A DNA stretch of 39,701 nucleotides from Gammaproteobacteria bacterium (GTDB lineage: Bacteria; Pseudomonadota; Gammaproteobacteria; UBA4575). The translations under genes were made by a program, and so were the position numbers. The stretch spans positions 1-39,701 of the forward strand of contig JABDMD010000044.1 of assembly GCA_013001685.1 (NCBI GenBank). The letters run 5' to 3'. The notes below the pieces were generated by a model. The model searched no databases and was not told the DNA's origin. It worked only from the letters and a program-made list of their open reading frames with translations. Below are positions 26,866 through 35,450 of this stretch, piece after piece. How positions within the stretch are numbered: the first letter of the stretch is position 1; every line of letters starts with the position of its first letter.

Positions 26866-28398
26866 TTAGTATTCAACATCTTCTTTAGTCACACGCATGA
26901 CTTCTTCAAGTGTAGTTACTCCCTCAAGCACTAGGCGAATACCATCCTGTCGAATACTAGCCGTGTGTTGGTGTGCGTATTTTTCTAATTCTTGTTCTGC
27001 ACCAATATCGTGAATCATGCCACGCATGGTTTCATCAATCGTTACAAGTTCGTAAATACCTGTTCTACCTGAATACCCTGTGTTATTACATGCGCTACAA
27101 GATCCAGGAGAATAAATGTTAGGTGGCTCAGTTAATTCTTTACCAATTTGCACATTTTTTATTTGATCAAATTCGACAGAACTTGCAGTGTGGGCAACCC
27201 TGCATTCATTACAAAGTACTCTTACCAAACGTTGTGCAAGTACTGCTACTAAACTTGAAGATAATAAAAATGGTTCAACACCCATATCACGCATACGTGT
27301 AATTGCACCCACAGCAGTATTAGTATGCAGAGTAGAGAACACCATGTGACCAGTTAAACTGGCTTGCACTGCAATAGAGGCGGTTTCTAAATCACGTATC
27401 TCACCAACCATCACCACATCAGGGTCTTGTCGCAAAATTGCACGTAAACCACGTGCAAAAGTCATATCAACTTTACTGTTAACTTGAGTTTGGCCAATGC
27501 CATCAATGAAATATTCAATAGGATCTTCAACGGTAAGAATATTACGTTTCTTATCGTTAATTTCACTTAATGCTGCATATAAGGTTGTAGTTTTACCAGA
27601 ACCAGTAGGGCCAGTTACCAAAACAATGCCGTGAGGTTTCTCAATAGCTTGTTTAATCTTGTTATGCAGGTCTCTTTGTAAACCTAAGTGTTCTAAATCG
27701 AGTCGGCCCGCTTGTTTATCTAACAAACGCAATACCACGCGCTCACCATGACCAGAAGGTAAGGTAGATACGCGCACATCAACTGGGCGACCTGCAACGC
27801 GTAAAGAAATACGTCCATCTTGCGGTAAACGTTTTTCGGCAATGTCTAATGCTGCCATTACTTTAATACGAGACACGACCAATGTACCTAGGTTACGTGG
27901 TGGTTGTAATACCTCACGTAACACACCATCGACACGCATGCGAACAGATAACCTAGATTCAAATGTTTCAATATGAATATCAGAGGCACCTTCTTTAACT
28001 GCTTGAGTAAGTAAAGCATTAATCAAACGAATAATTGGAGCGTCATCATCAGCATCCATTAAGTCTTGTGGTTCGGGTAAGGCTTCTGCAAGGCTGGCTA
28101 AATCAAGATCGTCTTCAAAACCTTCCATTAACGCTAACGTACCGGTAGCACTATCGTCATAAAGTTGAGTTAACAACTCATCGAATTCATCTTCAGATAG
28201 AGTGCGAATATTTAATGGCTTACCCACAAAACGACGCGCTTCGGCAAGTGAAGGGGGTTTTACATCCGGGCGCTGAAAAATCATCACACGGCCATTAATT
28301 TCATTACCAATTAAAATACCGTGACGTTTAGCAAAACTAAACGGCGGCCTGCGAATTTCGCGCGGCGCTAAGGATGGTTGAGCCTTTTCTGTTTCCAT
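26866..28398 (-). CDS. gspE: Type II secretion ATPase GspE
   Basis: GspE is the cytoplasmic hexameric ATPase that drives pseudopilus assembly. The 510-residue protein contains an N-terminal GspL-binding domain and GASDIHIETFES near residue 140. Walker A is GPTGSGKTT near 264. The Asp box EDPIEYFIDGIGQTQVN, Walker B DPDVVMVGEIRD and the His box GHMVFSTLHTN follow. A tetracysteine zinc element (LCNEC..CSACNNTGYSGRTGIYE) distinguishes GspE/PilB from PilT. All catalytic motifs are intact. It follows gspD by 33 bases. Confidence 0.97.
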   Translation of the reverse strand: METEKAQPSLAPREIRRPPFSFAKRHGILIGNEINGRVMIFQRPDVKPPSLAEARRFVGKPLNIRTLSEDEFDELLTQLYDDSATGTLALMEGFEDDLDLASLAEALPEPQDLMDADDDAPIIRLINALLTQAVKEGASDIHIETFESRLSVRMRVDGVLREVLQPPRNLGTLVVSRIKVMAALDIAEKRLPQDGRISLRVAGRPVDVRVSTLPSGHGERVVLRLLDKQAGRLDLEHLGLQRDLHNKIKQAIEKPHGIVLVTGPTGSGKTTTLYAALSEINDKKRNILTVEDPIEYFIDGIGQTQVNSKVDMTFARGLRAILRQDPDVVMVGEIRDLETASIAVQASLTGHMVFSTLHTNTAVGAITRMRDMGVEPFLLSSSLVAVLAQRLVRVLCNECRVAHTASSVEFDQIKNVQIGKELTEPPNIYSPGSCSACNNTGYSGRTGIYELVTIDETMRGMIHDIGAEQELEKYAHQHTASIRQDGIRLVLEGVTTLEEVMRVTKEDVEY

Positions 28399-28431
28399 TA
28401 GAAAGTCATTTGATAGTTATCAATCTTGGCG

Positions 28432-30597
28432 TTATTCAAGAATGATTACGTCAGAATCGGTTGGTATAGATATATTCTCAGTTTGAATTTCATCAACTGG
28501 AATATCATTTACTTGTATGTCACCAAGCTCTTCAATCGCAGTAGTTTCAATACCAGGTGATTGCTGCAGCAATTGATCCACTGAAACAGGGGAGGTTGAT
28601 GTCACAGCTCCACCAGGCAATTGTGTCACAAGTTCGTCAAGATCGGGTAACCGTCGTGCACCGTTTTTAATTAATCCGCGATCATCAATCTCAGCTTCAA
28701 TTTGTCTGGCTTTCATGAAACTGTATTTAGCGTTAGTAGCATATGTGCTTGTAGCAGCATCGCGAACAATAACTGGGTGTATAAACACCATTAAGTTCTG
28801 TTTATCTTTTCTAGTTGAAGTAGATTTAAACAAATTACCCAATAATGGAATATCGCCAAGCAATGGTACTTTCTGTACATCGTCCGTGAATTCATCTTCA
28901 ATTAATCCACCCATTACGATGGTTTGCTGATCTTTTGCTAATACAGTTGTAACTATGGAGCGTTTATTTGTGATTAAATCACTTGCTACTGGTGATGGGG
29001 AGAGGGAAGAAGATTCTGTCTCAACGGCTAATATAACACTATCCCCCTCATTAATTTGTGGTGTAATTCTTAGTGTTATACCTACATCTTCGCGTTCAAT
29101 GGTCTGAAATGGGTTCACAGCAGAATCGGTACCAGATCCCGTATTTGTAAATTGGCCGGTAATAAAGGGTACGTTTTGTGCGACTACAATTTCGGCTTCT
29201 TCATTGTCTAACGTCATTAGTTGAGGTGTTGACAAGATGTTGGTTGCTGAATCACCCTCAAGTGCTCGTAATAGAGCAGCGAAACGATCTTTTCCACTCA
29301 ATTTTGCTGCGCCAACAAAAAATCCACTGGTTACAGCAGTAAGTGCAGCGTCAGAACCACCTGCTATTAGTCCCGCAATATTAGCCTGCGAATTTGTAAA
29401 TAATTCGCCAACCGCAGGCGTGGTTCCTGAAGAACGTTCAGTAGGTACATAGGCAAATTGCACGCCCAACTCTCTAGAAAGACCCGTAGAGACTTCAGCA
29501 ATAATTGCCTCTACCAAAACTTGTGCTCGGCGAATATCCAATTGGCTAATGATTCGCCGAATGCTTTCAAATTTTGCAGGCGCTGCAGTGATGATTAAAG
29601 CATTGGTAGTTTCATCTGCTTGGATATCTACATCCTGCAAATTTGCACCCGTTGCTGTGCCACTAGCATTACCTTGTTGGCCTTCTGCTTCAAATTGTGT
29701 AACACCCAGCAGAATCGGGGCTAATTCTGCAGCTTTTGCATATTTCAAAAATACAACTTGTGAATTTCCACCACCTTGTAAAGGTGTATCAAGGTGAGCG
29801 ATTAGTCCTCGAATTCTTAAACGTGCGGCATTATCACCGGATAACAAAATACTGTTGGAACGTTCATCTGCAGCGAGCGTTGTGCCACCAGGAACTTGCC
29901 CTTGTGCATCTTGACGACTCATAGAATTAATAATTCTTACTACTTCAGCTGCAGAAGCATGCTCCAATGGCACGACCTCAATTTCTTGGCTATCCGGTCG
30001 GTCAATACGGTTAATAATAGAAATCAACCTTTGAATATTTGCAGCACGATCAGATATAACTAAAACATTACTATTAGGGTAGGCTGCAAGATGTCCTTGT
30101 TGTGGTACGAGAGGACGCAAGATTGGAACCATTTGTGCAGCAGGTACGTTTTTAATCGGAATTACACGAGTAACTAGTTCGTCACCAGTTGATTTGATGC
30201 TTCCGTTACCAGTAACAACCGGACCTTGTTTAGCATTTACATCCGGTAAGATTTTAATAATTTCACCAACTTGCACTGCTGCATATCCATGCACTTGCAA
30301 AACGGATAGGAATACTTGATATACCTCCTCGCGATTCATTGAACGTGCTGAAACAACGGTAACTTTTGCTTTCACACGAGGGTCAACTACAAAATTACGT
30401 TCGGTAGCTTCTGCTACCGTTTCAATAAAGGAACGGATATCTGCATCTTTTAGATTTAATGTCACACCAGTTTCTGCAGATACAACGTTAAAGGTAAATG
30501 CAACAGTAAAAGTAAAAAGCACTGCATAAGCGCAAAAAGCTTTAAAAATTTGATTCAAGTTAAACTTATTATTCATATAGTTATATGGCTTAAACAA
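28432..30597 (-). CDS. gspD: Type II secretion outer-membrane secretin GspD
   Basis: GspD forms the outer-membrane channel. The 721-residue precursor has a signal peptide (about residues 1-41, ending NVVSA). The N0 domain begins VTLNLKDADIRSFIETVAEATERNFVVDP. Repeated N1-N3 domains follow (IPIKNVPAAQMVPILRPLVP, VVPLEHASAAEVVRIINSM, VFLKYAKAAELAPILLGV). The secretin core contains VGITLRITPQINEGD and VPLLGDIPLLGNLFKS. The C-terminal region after about residue 640 is the S-domain-like tail. A second ATG at residue 8 (30576) is an equally possible start. No pilotin gene is in the window. Confidence 0.96.
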   Translation of the reverse strand: MFKPYNYMNNKFNLNQIFKAFCAYAVLFTFTVAFTFNVVSAETGVTLNLKDADIRSFIETVAEATERNFVVDPRVKAKVTVVSARSMNREEVYQVFLSVLQVHGYAAVQVGEIIKILPDVNAKQGPVVTGNGSIKSTGDELVTRVIPIKNVPAAQMVPILRPLVPQQGHLAAYPNSNVLVISDRAANIQRLISIINRIDRPDSQEIEVVPLEHASAAEVVRIINSMSRQDAQGQVPGGTTLAADERSNSILLSGDNAARLRIRGLIAHLDTPLQGGGNSQVVFLKYAKAAELAPILLGVTQFEAEGQQGNASGTATGANLQDVDIQADETTNALIITAAPAKFESIRRIISQLDIRRAQVLVEAIIAEVSTGLSRELGVQFAYVPTERSSGTTPAVGELFTNSQANIAGLIAGGSDAALTAVTSGFFVGAAKLSGKDRFAALLRALEGDSATNILSTPQLMTLDNEEAEIVVAQNVPFITGQFTNTGSGTDSAVNPFQTIEREDVGITLRITPQINEGDSVILAVETESSSLSPSPVASDLITNKRSIVTTVLAKDQQTIVMGGLIEDEFTDDVQKVPLLGDIPLLGNLFKSTSTRKDKQNLMVFIHPVIVRDAATSTYATNAKYSFMKARQIEAEIDDRGLIKNGARRLPDLDELVTQLPGGAVTSTSPVSVDQLLQQSPGIETTAIEELGDIQVNDIPVDEIQTENISIPTDSDVIILE

Positions 30598-30741
30598 TGT
30601 AATTATTGTGTTTATTCAGCTTATCAAGAATATCGCAATACCGCATAGAATATGCTTGATGTTTATACACTAATTCCTTATCTGCTGGATGAGATACAAA
30701 CTCTGTGTTGTTTATTCCTTGATCAACGGCCATATTGCTAC

Positions 30742-31659
30742 CTATTGGCTCATATCCTGCAATAAAGTGATTTCTGTACCTTCACGCATTACTACCATCT
30801 TTACTTCGGTAGCCGTTGACAGGGCTTGCATGGCTTCTGGCCCCTTATTTGGGGCATCCAATAAAATATCGTTGATGTTAATCACAACATCGCCTGGCTG
30901 TAAGCCAAGTTGATAAAACATATCTGAATTATTGCTAGGCGTTAGTTTGTAACCTATAAATTTGCCGTCTTCATTATTCTCTGGGGCTGCATTAATAAAC
31001 TCTGTCAGACGCACAGGATTCTTCATGATCTCTTGGCGAAATTGACCAATTGTTTCAAAATTCGTTTCCGCACCAGAAGCATTAGTTTGTTGCGGCGTAG
31101 TAGCTGCTTTAGTGGTATTTACAGGTTTCTTTTGATTAAACCCTTTGGCATTAGCTCTTGGTAAACGTAAGGTTTCCATACGTATATCACGTTCTAAAAT
31201 AACTCGGTCAGAGAAGACAGCATGTAAAGTTGCACCACCTGGTACGTCATCCCCAAGTGCGTAATGCTTAATTTTATTACCGCCACTGGAAATGATTGCA
31301 TAGCCATAATCCTTGCCTCCCGCAAGCACACCTAATAGCTTCAAGTTAAGGGTAGTTTCAGGAGCGTTCTCAACTTGTTTTGTAGTAGAGGCGGGGGCTG
31401 GTTTACCCATTAGGTGTAATTGAGCAATCTTACGGTCGTGATTTACTCTTGGCTGTGGTTTCACATTGGTAGTAGCTGCTGTGGTAGGGATGGTAATCAC
31501 TTTATTTGATCCACTATCAAAAAATCCCACAATAACTTTTGCCAAGGTAATTAAGATAAGAATAGCTAATGCAATGCTAACCCAGCGGGGTAGCTTCATT
31601 TCTATTTTCGGCCATAGGTTGTTTAGTGCTGCAGCGTCCAAACTTGTTAATAAATTCAT
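30742..31659 (-). CDS. gspC: Type II secretion protein GspC (PDZ type)
   Basis: GspC connects the inner-membrane platform to the secretin and helps select substrates. The 305-residue protein has a cytoplasmic start, a membrane helix (SIALAILILITLAKVIVGFF near residue 30) and a Pro/Thr-rich linker. The HR domain carries LNLKLLGVLAGGKDYGYAII and ALGDDVPGGATLHAVFSDRVIL. A C-terminal PDZ domain carries GLQPGDVVININDILLDAPN. It opens the gsp operon. A 144-base gap before gspD contains no other gene. Transcription is divergent from tRNA-Glu. Confidence 0.95.
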   Translation of the reverse strand: MNLLTSLDAAALNNLWPKIEMKLPRWVSIALAILILITLAKVIVGFFDSGSNKVITIPTTAATTNVKPQPRVNHDRKIAQLHLMGKPAPASTTKQVENAPETTLNLKLLGVLAGGKDYGYAIISSGGNKIKHYALGDDVPGGATLHAVFSDRVILERDIRMETLRLPRANAKGFNQKKPVNTTKAATTPQQTNASGAETNFETIGQFRQEIMKNPVRLTEFINAAPENNEDGKFIGYKLTPSNNSDMFYQLGLQPGDVVININDILLDAPNKGPEAMQALSTATEVKMVVMREGTEITLLQDMSQ

Positions 31660-31720
31660 GTTCCGCTGAGTGGTTGAATATATTTATATAGGTTCATTTA
31701 TAACTATCTAGTTAGTCTAC

Positions 31721-31750
31721 TTGACAGCAAAAGCATGGTTAGCGTAACTT
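31721..31750 (+). promoter_or_regulatory. Probable tRNA-Glu promoter with GC-rich discriminator
   Basis: A perfect -35 TTGACA (31721-31726) is followed after 18 bases by a weak -10, TAACTT. A strongly GC-rich run (TCGCCGCC) comes directly downstream, in otherwise AT-rich DNA. A GC discriminator is a known mark of stringently controlled stable-RNA promoters. Predicted transcription would start near 31758, leaving about 47 bases of leader before the tRNA. Confidence 0.5.
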
Positions 31751-31804
31751 TCGCCGCCTCTATTAGATAAGATTTCCTTAATTTAGAGTGATATTTTCAA
31801 TTTA

Positions 31805-31880
31805 GTCCCCATCGTCTAGAGGCCTAGGACACTGCCCTTTCACGGCGGCAACAGGGGTTCGAATCCCCTTGGGGACGCCA
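31805..31880 (+). tRNA. tRNA-Glu (anticodon TTC)
   Basis: A 76-base cloverleaf fits. The acceptor GTCCCCA pairs with TGGGGAC. The anticodon loop CTTTCAC gives anticodon TTC. The T arm is AGGGG TTCGAAT CCCCT. The discriminator is G and the CCA is encoded. The D arm has the GTCTAGAGGCCTAGGAC pattern of tRNA-Glu. It is divergent from gspC and precedes a gene-poor stretch. Confidence 0.96.
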
Positions 31881-32407
31881 TTGAAATCAAATACTTGTGT
31901 CTTCTTCGACCCCAAACCTATTTAATTCAGGTAAATTCCTAACTCAATTCTTATATATATATGTTGCTAATATATACATTGCTAACGTAATCATAACGCA
32001 CTCATATTAAATAGAATTCACGACAGAATATATCAAAAGTTCGATCAAAGGTTACAAATATCTGGCGAAAATAAGGGGTAGGGTATAAACAAAGAACTGA
32101 AGGATAAGATCAAAGCTTTTACTAAGCGATCCGGCTTAGAAGGGCCACAACAAACCGTTTAAAATTAACCAGTACCTTGCCAAATTACTTTCATTATAAT
32201 TAACATTATCTAGTTAATTTAACTCTATAAAATATATATAAATTTTCGATATCTAAGTTCATTAATTTTACCTTACTACATCTTTAGAATGTTTCAGACC
32301 ATCCCAATGGGTGTACATCTATAGTAAATTCGTTTGCTAAAGTCTCCGAGTAAATAAGTATTTATTAATATACTTTATTCAGCTGCAAGTAATCTAGGAG
32401 AGGCGCC
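31881..32407 (+). other. Gene-poor 527-base stretch after tRNA-Glu
   Basis: No ORF in the track and no RNA gene is evident here. The sequence is very AT-rich. It contains TTGCTAA three times (around 31954, 31970 and 32333), a perfect 6-bp stem CTAAGC/GCTTAG with a six-base loop at 32122-32139, and a coding-looking but startless 26-codon frame at 32082-32162. The right end holds the likely promoter and ribosome site of the DsrE2-like gene. No tRNA-end duplication indicating an integrated element was found by eye. Confidence 0.6.
32369..32374 (+). promoter_or_regulatory. Possible -10 box (TATACT) for the DsrE2-like gene
   Basis: TATACT lies 33 bases before the ATG at 32408, with a strong Shine-Dalgarno (TAGGAGAGG) in between. 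No clear -35 box is seen, so the promoter call is weak while the ribosome site is convincing. Confidence 0.3.
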
Positions 32408-33013
32408 ATGCAAGAGACACTTGATATTCAAAATCTAGATCAAGAAACGTTAAACAAATGGTTTGACAAAAGACTTGAACAAAAACTAAAAGAACGCGAA
32501 GAGGCGAGAACTCCGCAATTATCTCTAATTGCCACCAAAGGCACTATGGATATGGCTTATCCACCATTTATACTAGCGTCAACTGCTGCAGCGCTGGGCT
32601 GGGAGGTATCCTGTTTCTTTACCTTTTATGGTTTAAATCTACTGAAGAAGGATCTCGATCTAGAAATCTCTCCTCTCGGTAATCCTGCTATGCCGATGAA
32701 AATGCCATTTGGACCTGATTGGTTTAAAAGTGTGGAATGGAACATTCCAAATGCATTAAGCAGCAATATTCCTGGCTTTGAAAAATTTGCTACCTCAATG
32801 ATGTCAAAAACACTCAAGAATAAAGGTGTTGCAAGTATACAAGAATTGCGAGAATTATCTGTTGAAGCGGATGTGAAACTTGTCGCTTGTCAAATGACGG
32901 TAGATTTATTTGGTTACAAGAAAGACGAATTTATTGATGATATCTCAGACTGGGTCGGAGCAGCCTCATTTTTACCTAACGCTCAACAATCCGATATCTG
33001 CTTGTTCATTTGA
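32408..33013 (+). CDS. DsrE2-like sulfur-transfer protein (DsrE/F family)
   Basis: The 201-residue protein has the DsrE/DsrF/DsrE2 fold pattern. It shows SLIATKGTMDMAYPPFILASTAAALG near residue 40, then SCFFTFYGLNLLKKDL, and the family's key Cys161 in VKLVACQMTVDLFGY. It ends AASFLPNAQQSDICLFI, as in DsrE2. DsrE2 proteins occur with TusA and rhodanese in sulfur oxidisers and take part in cytoplasmic persulfide relay. No TusA or rhodanese gene is adjacent here. The N-terminal 35 residues are a charged helix (DKRLEQKLKEREEAR). A strong GGAGAGG site supports the ATG. Its stop overlaps the next gene's TTG start. Confidence 0.85.
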   Translation: MQETLDIQNLDQETLNKWFDKRLEQKLKEREEARTPQLSLIATKGTMDMAYPPFILASTAAALGWEVSCFFTFYGLNLLKKDLDLEISPLGNPAMPMKMPFGPDWFKSVEWNIPNALSSNIPGFEKFATSMMSKTLKNKGVASIQELRELSVEADVKLVACQMTVDLFGYKKDEFIDDISDWVGAASFLPNAQQSDICLFI

Positions 33014-33579
33014 ATAAACATAATCCATTCGCCATTGCTCTTTTTGTTGCATGCATTATTTCAGCATGTTCAAACAATAATGTTGATGAAGAATTAACTC
33101 TAAGCCGCGAGATTAGCAAAGAACTCGGCACTCAACTTAAAAGCAAGCTTGTAAGCACAATGCAATCCAGCGGGCCGGATGCTGCTATCGCAGTTTGCAA
33201 TCTTGAAGCAATCAATATCACTGCAGATATTTCAGATAAAAATAATCTAGTAGTAGGGCGCACATCTTTAAAAATACGCAATCCCGCAAATAAACCAGAT
33301 GCATGGGAAACGAAACAACTAGAATGGTTTGAATCACAACTAGCTTCTGGAGTTGATGTTAAGACTTTAGAAAAAAACGAGATCGTAAAAGAAAAGGGTA
33401 AAAAAATATTTCGTTATATGAAAGCCATTCCTATGCAAGAACCTTGCATGCTGTGTCATGGCGAAGTGATTTCAACCGCTATAAAAGAAAAAATAAACGA
33501 CTTATATCCGCAAGACCAAGCAACAGGGTATAAAGTAGGGGAGTTGCGCGGTGCATTTACCATCAAAATAGAAATGTAG
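33010..33579 (+). CDS. Monohaem c-type lipoprotein, DUF3365 (Tll0287-like) family
   Basis: The 189-residue protein begins at a TTG that overlaps the upstream TGA stop (TTGA), which suggests translational coupling. The N terminus is a lipoprotein signal with lipobox IISAC (Cys20). The body carries LVVGRTSLKIRNPANKPDAWE and a haem motif CMLCHGE near residue 149, followed by ATGYKVGELRGAFTIKI. These are features of the DUF3365/Tll0287-like haem-sensor family. It should be membrane-anchored and face the periplasm. Haem sensors of this family bind small ligands or act in electron transfer. Pairing with a DsrE2-like protein suggests a role in sulfur metabolism, as inference. Confidence 0.82.
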   Translation: MNKHNPFAIALFVACIISACSNNNVDEELTLSREISKELGTQLKSKLVSTMQSSGPDAAIAVCNLEAINITADISDKNNLVVGRTSLKIRNPANKPDAWETKQLEWFESQLASGVDVKTLEKNEIVKEKGKKIFRYMKAIPMQEPCMLCHGEVISTAIKEKINDLYPQDQATGYKVGELRGAFTIKIEM

Positions 33580-33592
33580 CATCCGCTTTCAT

Positions 33593-33628
33593 ACAAAAAT
33601 ATATGCCTATGTGCAAACCTATTTTTGT
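33593..33628. terminator. Possible AT-rich bidirectional terminator
   Basis: ACAAAAATA (33593-33601) and TATTTTTGT (33620-33628) are perfect reverse complements. They sit between the converging haem lipoprotein gene and the TetR remnant. The stem is AT-rich and weak, with flanking A/T runs that would act as T-tracts in either direction. Confidence 0.35.
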
Positions 33629-34065
33629 GTCAATAGTGCAAGCCGCAGCTTTTTTAATTTTTCCCACTTCTGCTGATTATATTTACCAAACATAGGTCTT
33701 TCCCAAGAGTGATAAACCACATACAACATTGTGCGCGTTTCTAAATCATTCCCTCTAAACCCTAATTCAGAAAACACTGAGCGAATATAATCCATGCGAA
33801 GTTTATTTACTTTTTTTACAGTTCGCCTTGCAACAGGGTCATGTTTAGCCCAGATACGAATTGCGAGATCGTACTTTGTAAGGTCACGTTTCCAGATCAT
33901 TTCCGCAACTTGATTGAGACGCACAGCAGGATCCATTTCAATCATAGAAAGTTCTTGAATCACAATTTCGGTATATTTCACTGTCCAAAATTTGAGAAGT
34001 TCATTTAGTAATTCATTTCGGTTTTTTTGGCGTAATTCAAAATATAAGAGATTAAAATCATTATT
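33619..34065 (-). pseudogene. 5'-truncated TetR-family regulator remnant
   Basis: The ORF track gives 120 residues from a GTG at 33981. Its content (LAIRIWAKHDPVARRTVKKVNKLRMDYIRSVFSELGF) is the ligand-binding, C-terminal domain of a TetR regulator. Reading the same frame upstream adds 28 open codons to an in-frame TAA at 34066, including KNRNELLNELLKFW. That segment corresponds to the helix after the TetR DNA-binding motif (usually ...FYWHFKNR.ELL). The helix-turn-helix itself is absent, and no start codon with it exists in the frame. The gene has lost roughly its first 40-45 residues and is very likely non-functional as a DNA-binding repressor. It lies downstream of the fcc terminator. Confidence 0.75.
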
Positions 34066-34101
34066 TTATTCATACGTTCCCCCAATTATTTCTAAAACAA
34101 T

Positions 34102-34122
34102 AAAAAGGGGACAAAAGCCCCC
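34102..34122 (-). terminator. Rho-independent terminator of the fcc operon
   Basis: On the minus strand GGGGG-CTTTTGT-CCCC is followed by TTTTTA, 26 bases after the fccB stop. It has a GC stem of four to five pairs, a seven-base loop and a T-run, which makes it the clearest intrinsic terminator in the window. Confidence 0.8.
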
Positions 34123-34147
34123 TAAATTATTATAAATAACGAAAGAC

Positions 34148-35425
34148 TTATCCAAACATTTCTGCGGTCATATTATTAAACCAACTATAGGCATACTGTA
34201 CTTCACGAGCACGCGCCTCTGCAGTGGCGTCCATTGGTGTAAGTCCACCGCCAAGTTTTTTAATTTCAGAGCGGTCTTCAGCCAGCGCATAAACTGCAAC
34301 GACTGAAATACCGTAATCTGGTGCGATTAGACTGTAACAGGCATTTGCATAAGACGCTGTGCCTGGTTCTTTACCATTTAATAAAGCCACGATAGAAGCT
34401 GCACATACTTTAGCTTGTGTGCTTGCAGCGTATCCTGATTTTGGCATGCCGGTTGCAATACTCGCATCACCAATAACATGAATGTCTTTATGTTTCTTAG
34501 ATTCAAATGTACCTAAATCAACAGGACACCATCCAGAGTCATCAGTAAGGCCAGCATCTTGCGCAATTGTTGCTGCTTTTTGCGCTGGAATGATATTCGC
34601 AACTGCAACTTTATGATCATCAAAGTCCGTACTCACCGTCATAGTTTTAGTGTCTACGGATTTTACGCCGCCACCGGTATCTGCAGCGGCAACCCATTCA
34701 ATCATTTCGCCGTAAACATCTTTGTAACCTTGCATGAACAAGTCTTGTTTAGAAAATTTGTCTTTCGCATCAAGAATCAGCAATTTAGATTTAGGCTTAT
34801 TATGTTTTAAATGATGTGCAATTTGTGCTGCGCGCTCATATGGTCCTGGAGGGCAACGGAAAGGATTTGGAGGAGCCGCTATAACCACAAGACCACCATC
34901 TTCCATTGACTCTAATTGTTTGCGAAGCAGGGCAGTTTGCGATCCTGCAATCCATGAATGCGGCATAATTTCTGCGGCTTCTTCACTATAGCCCTCAATT
35001 GATCCGTACTTCAGAGAAATACCAGGAGACATAACTAAACGGTCATATTCTAGAGTAGTTCCGCCGGCTGTCTTCACTTTATGTGCTTCTGCATCTACTT
35101 CAGTGACCATGTCTTGCACAAGCTTAATGCCATGACTTGCAAGATTATCGTAACCAAATTTAATAGTAGAAATATCGCGATCACCACCAATTACTTCATT
35201 ACTCATAAAACAAGTGTGGTGATGGGTTTTAGGTTCTACAATAGTGACTTCTACTGAAGAATCGCCTTTAGAAATATATCTAGCAGCAATTAAACCACCA
35301 ACACCACCACCAACAACCACTACGCGTTTTTTTGCCGCACTGGCTAGAAAAGGGAAACCCAAACTACCGGTAGCCAAGGCTCCACTGGTAGCTTTTAAAA
35401 AACTTCTTCGATTTAGATTGATCAT
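34148..35425 (-). CDS. fccB: Flavocytochrome c sulfide dehydrogenase, flavoprotein subunit
   Basis: FccB oxidises sulfide in the periplasm and passes electrons to FccA. The 425-residue protein has a Tat signal (NRRSFLKATSGAL), then the FAD-binding VVVVGGGVGGLIAARYIS. Cys in HHTCFMSNEVIGG matches the covalent FAD site. Cys in NPFRCPPGPYERA and Cys in NACYSLIAPDYG match the redox disulfide. GDASIATGMPKSGYAAS is the second FAD segment. All three expected Cys positions are present, so activity is likely. A ribosome site CAGGAG precedes the ATG. It is the last gene of the operon, 25 bases after fccA, and is followed by a terminator. Confidence 0.95.
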   Translation of the reverse strand: MINLNRRSFLKATSGALATGSLGFPFLASAAKKRVVVVGGGVGGLIAARYISKGDSSVEVTIVEPKTHHHTCFMSNEVIGGDRDISTIKFGYDNLASHGIKLVQDMVTEVDAEAHKVKTAGGTTLEYDRLVMSPGISLKYGSIEGYSEEAAEIMPHSWIAGSQTALLRKQLESMEDGGLVVIAAPPNPFRCPPGPYERAAQIAHHLKHNKPKSKLLILDAKDKFSKQDLFMQGYKDVYGEMIEWVAAADTGGGVKSVDTKTMTVSTDFDDHKVAVANIIPAQKAATIAQDAGLTDDSGWCPVDLGTFESKKHKDIHVIGDASIATGMPKSGYAASTQAKVCAASIVALLNGKEPGTASYANACYSLIAPDYGISVVAVYALAEDRSEIKKLGGGLTPMDATAEARAREVQYAYSWFNNMTAEMFG

Positions 35426-35450
35426 TTTTTAAAACTCCTGAAAGATATGG

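Noticed and set aside
31881-32407. Mobile element integrated at the tRNA-Glu 3' end
   Set aside because: No integrase and no second copy of the tRNA 3' end was found by eye in the following 5 kb.
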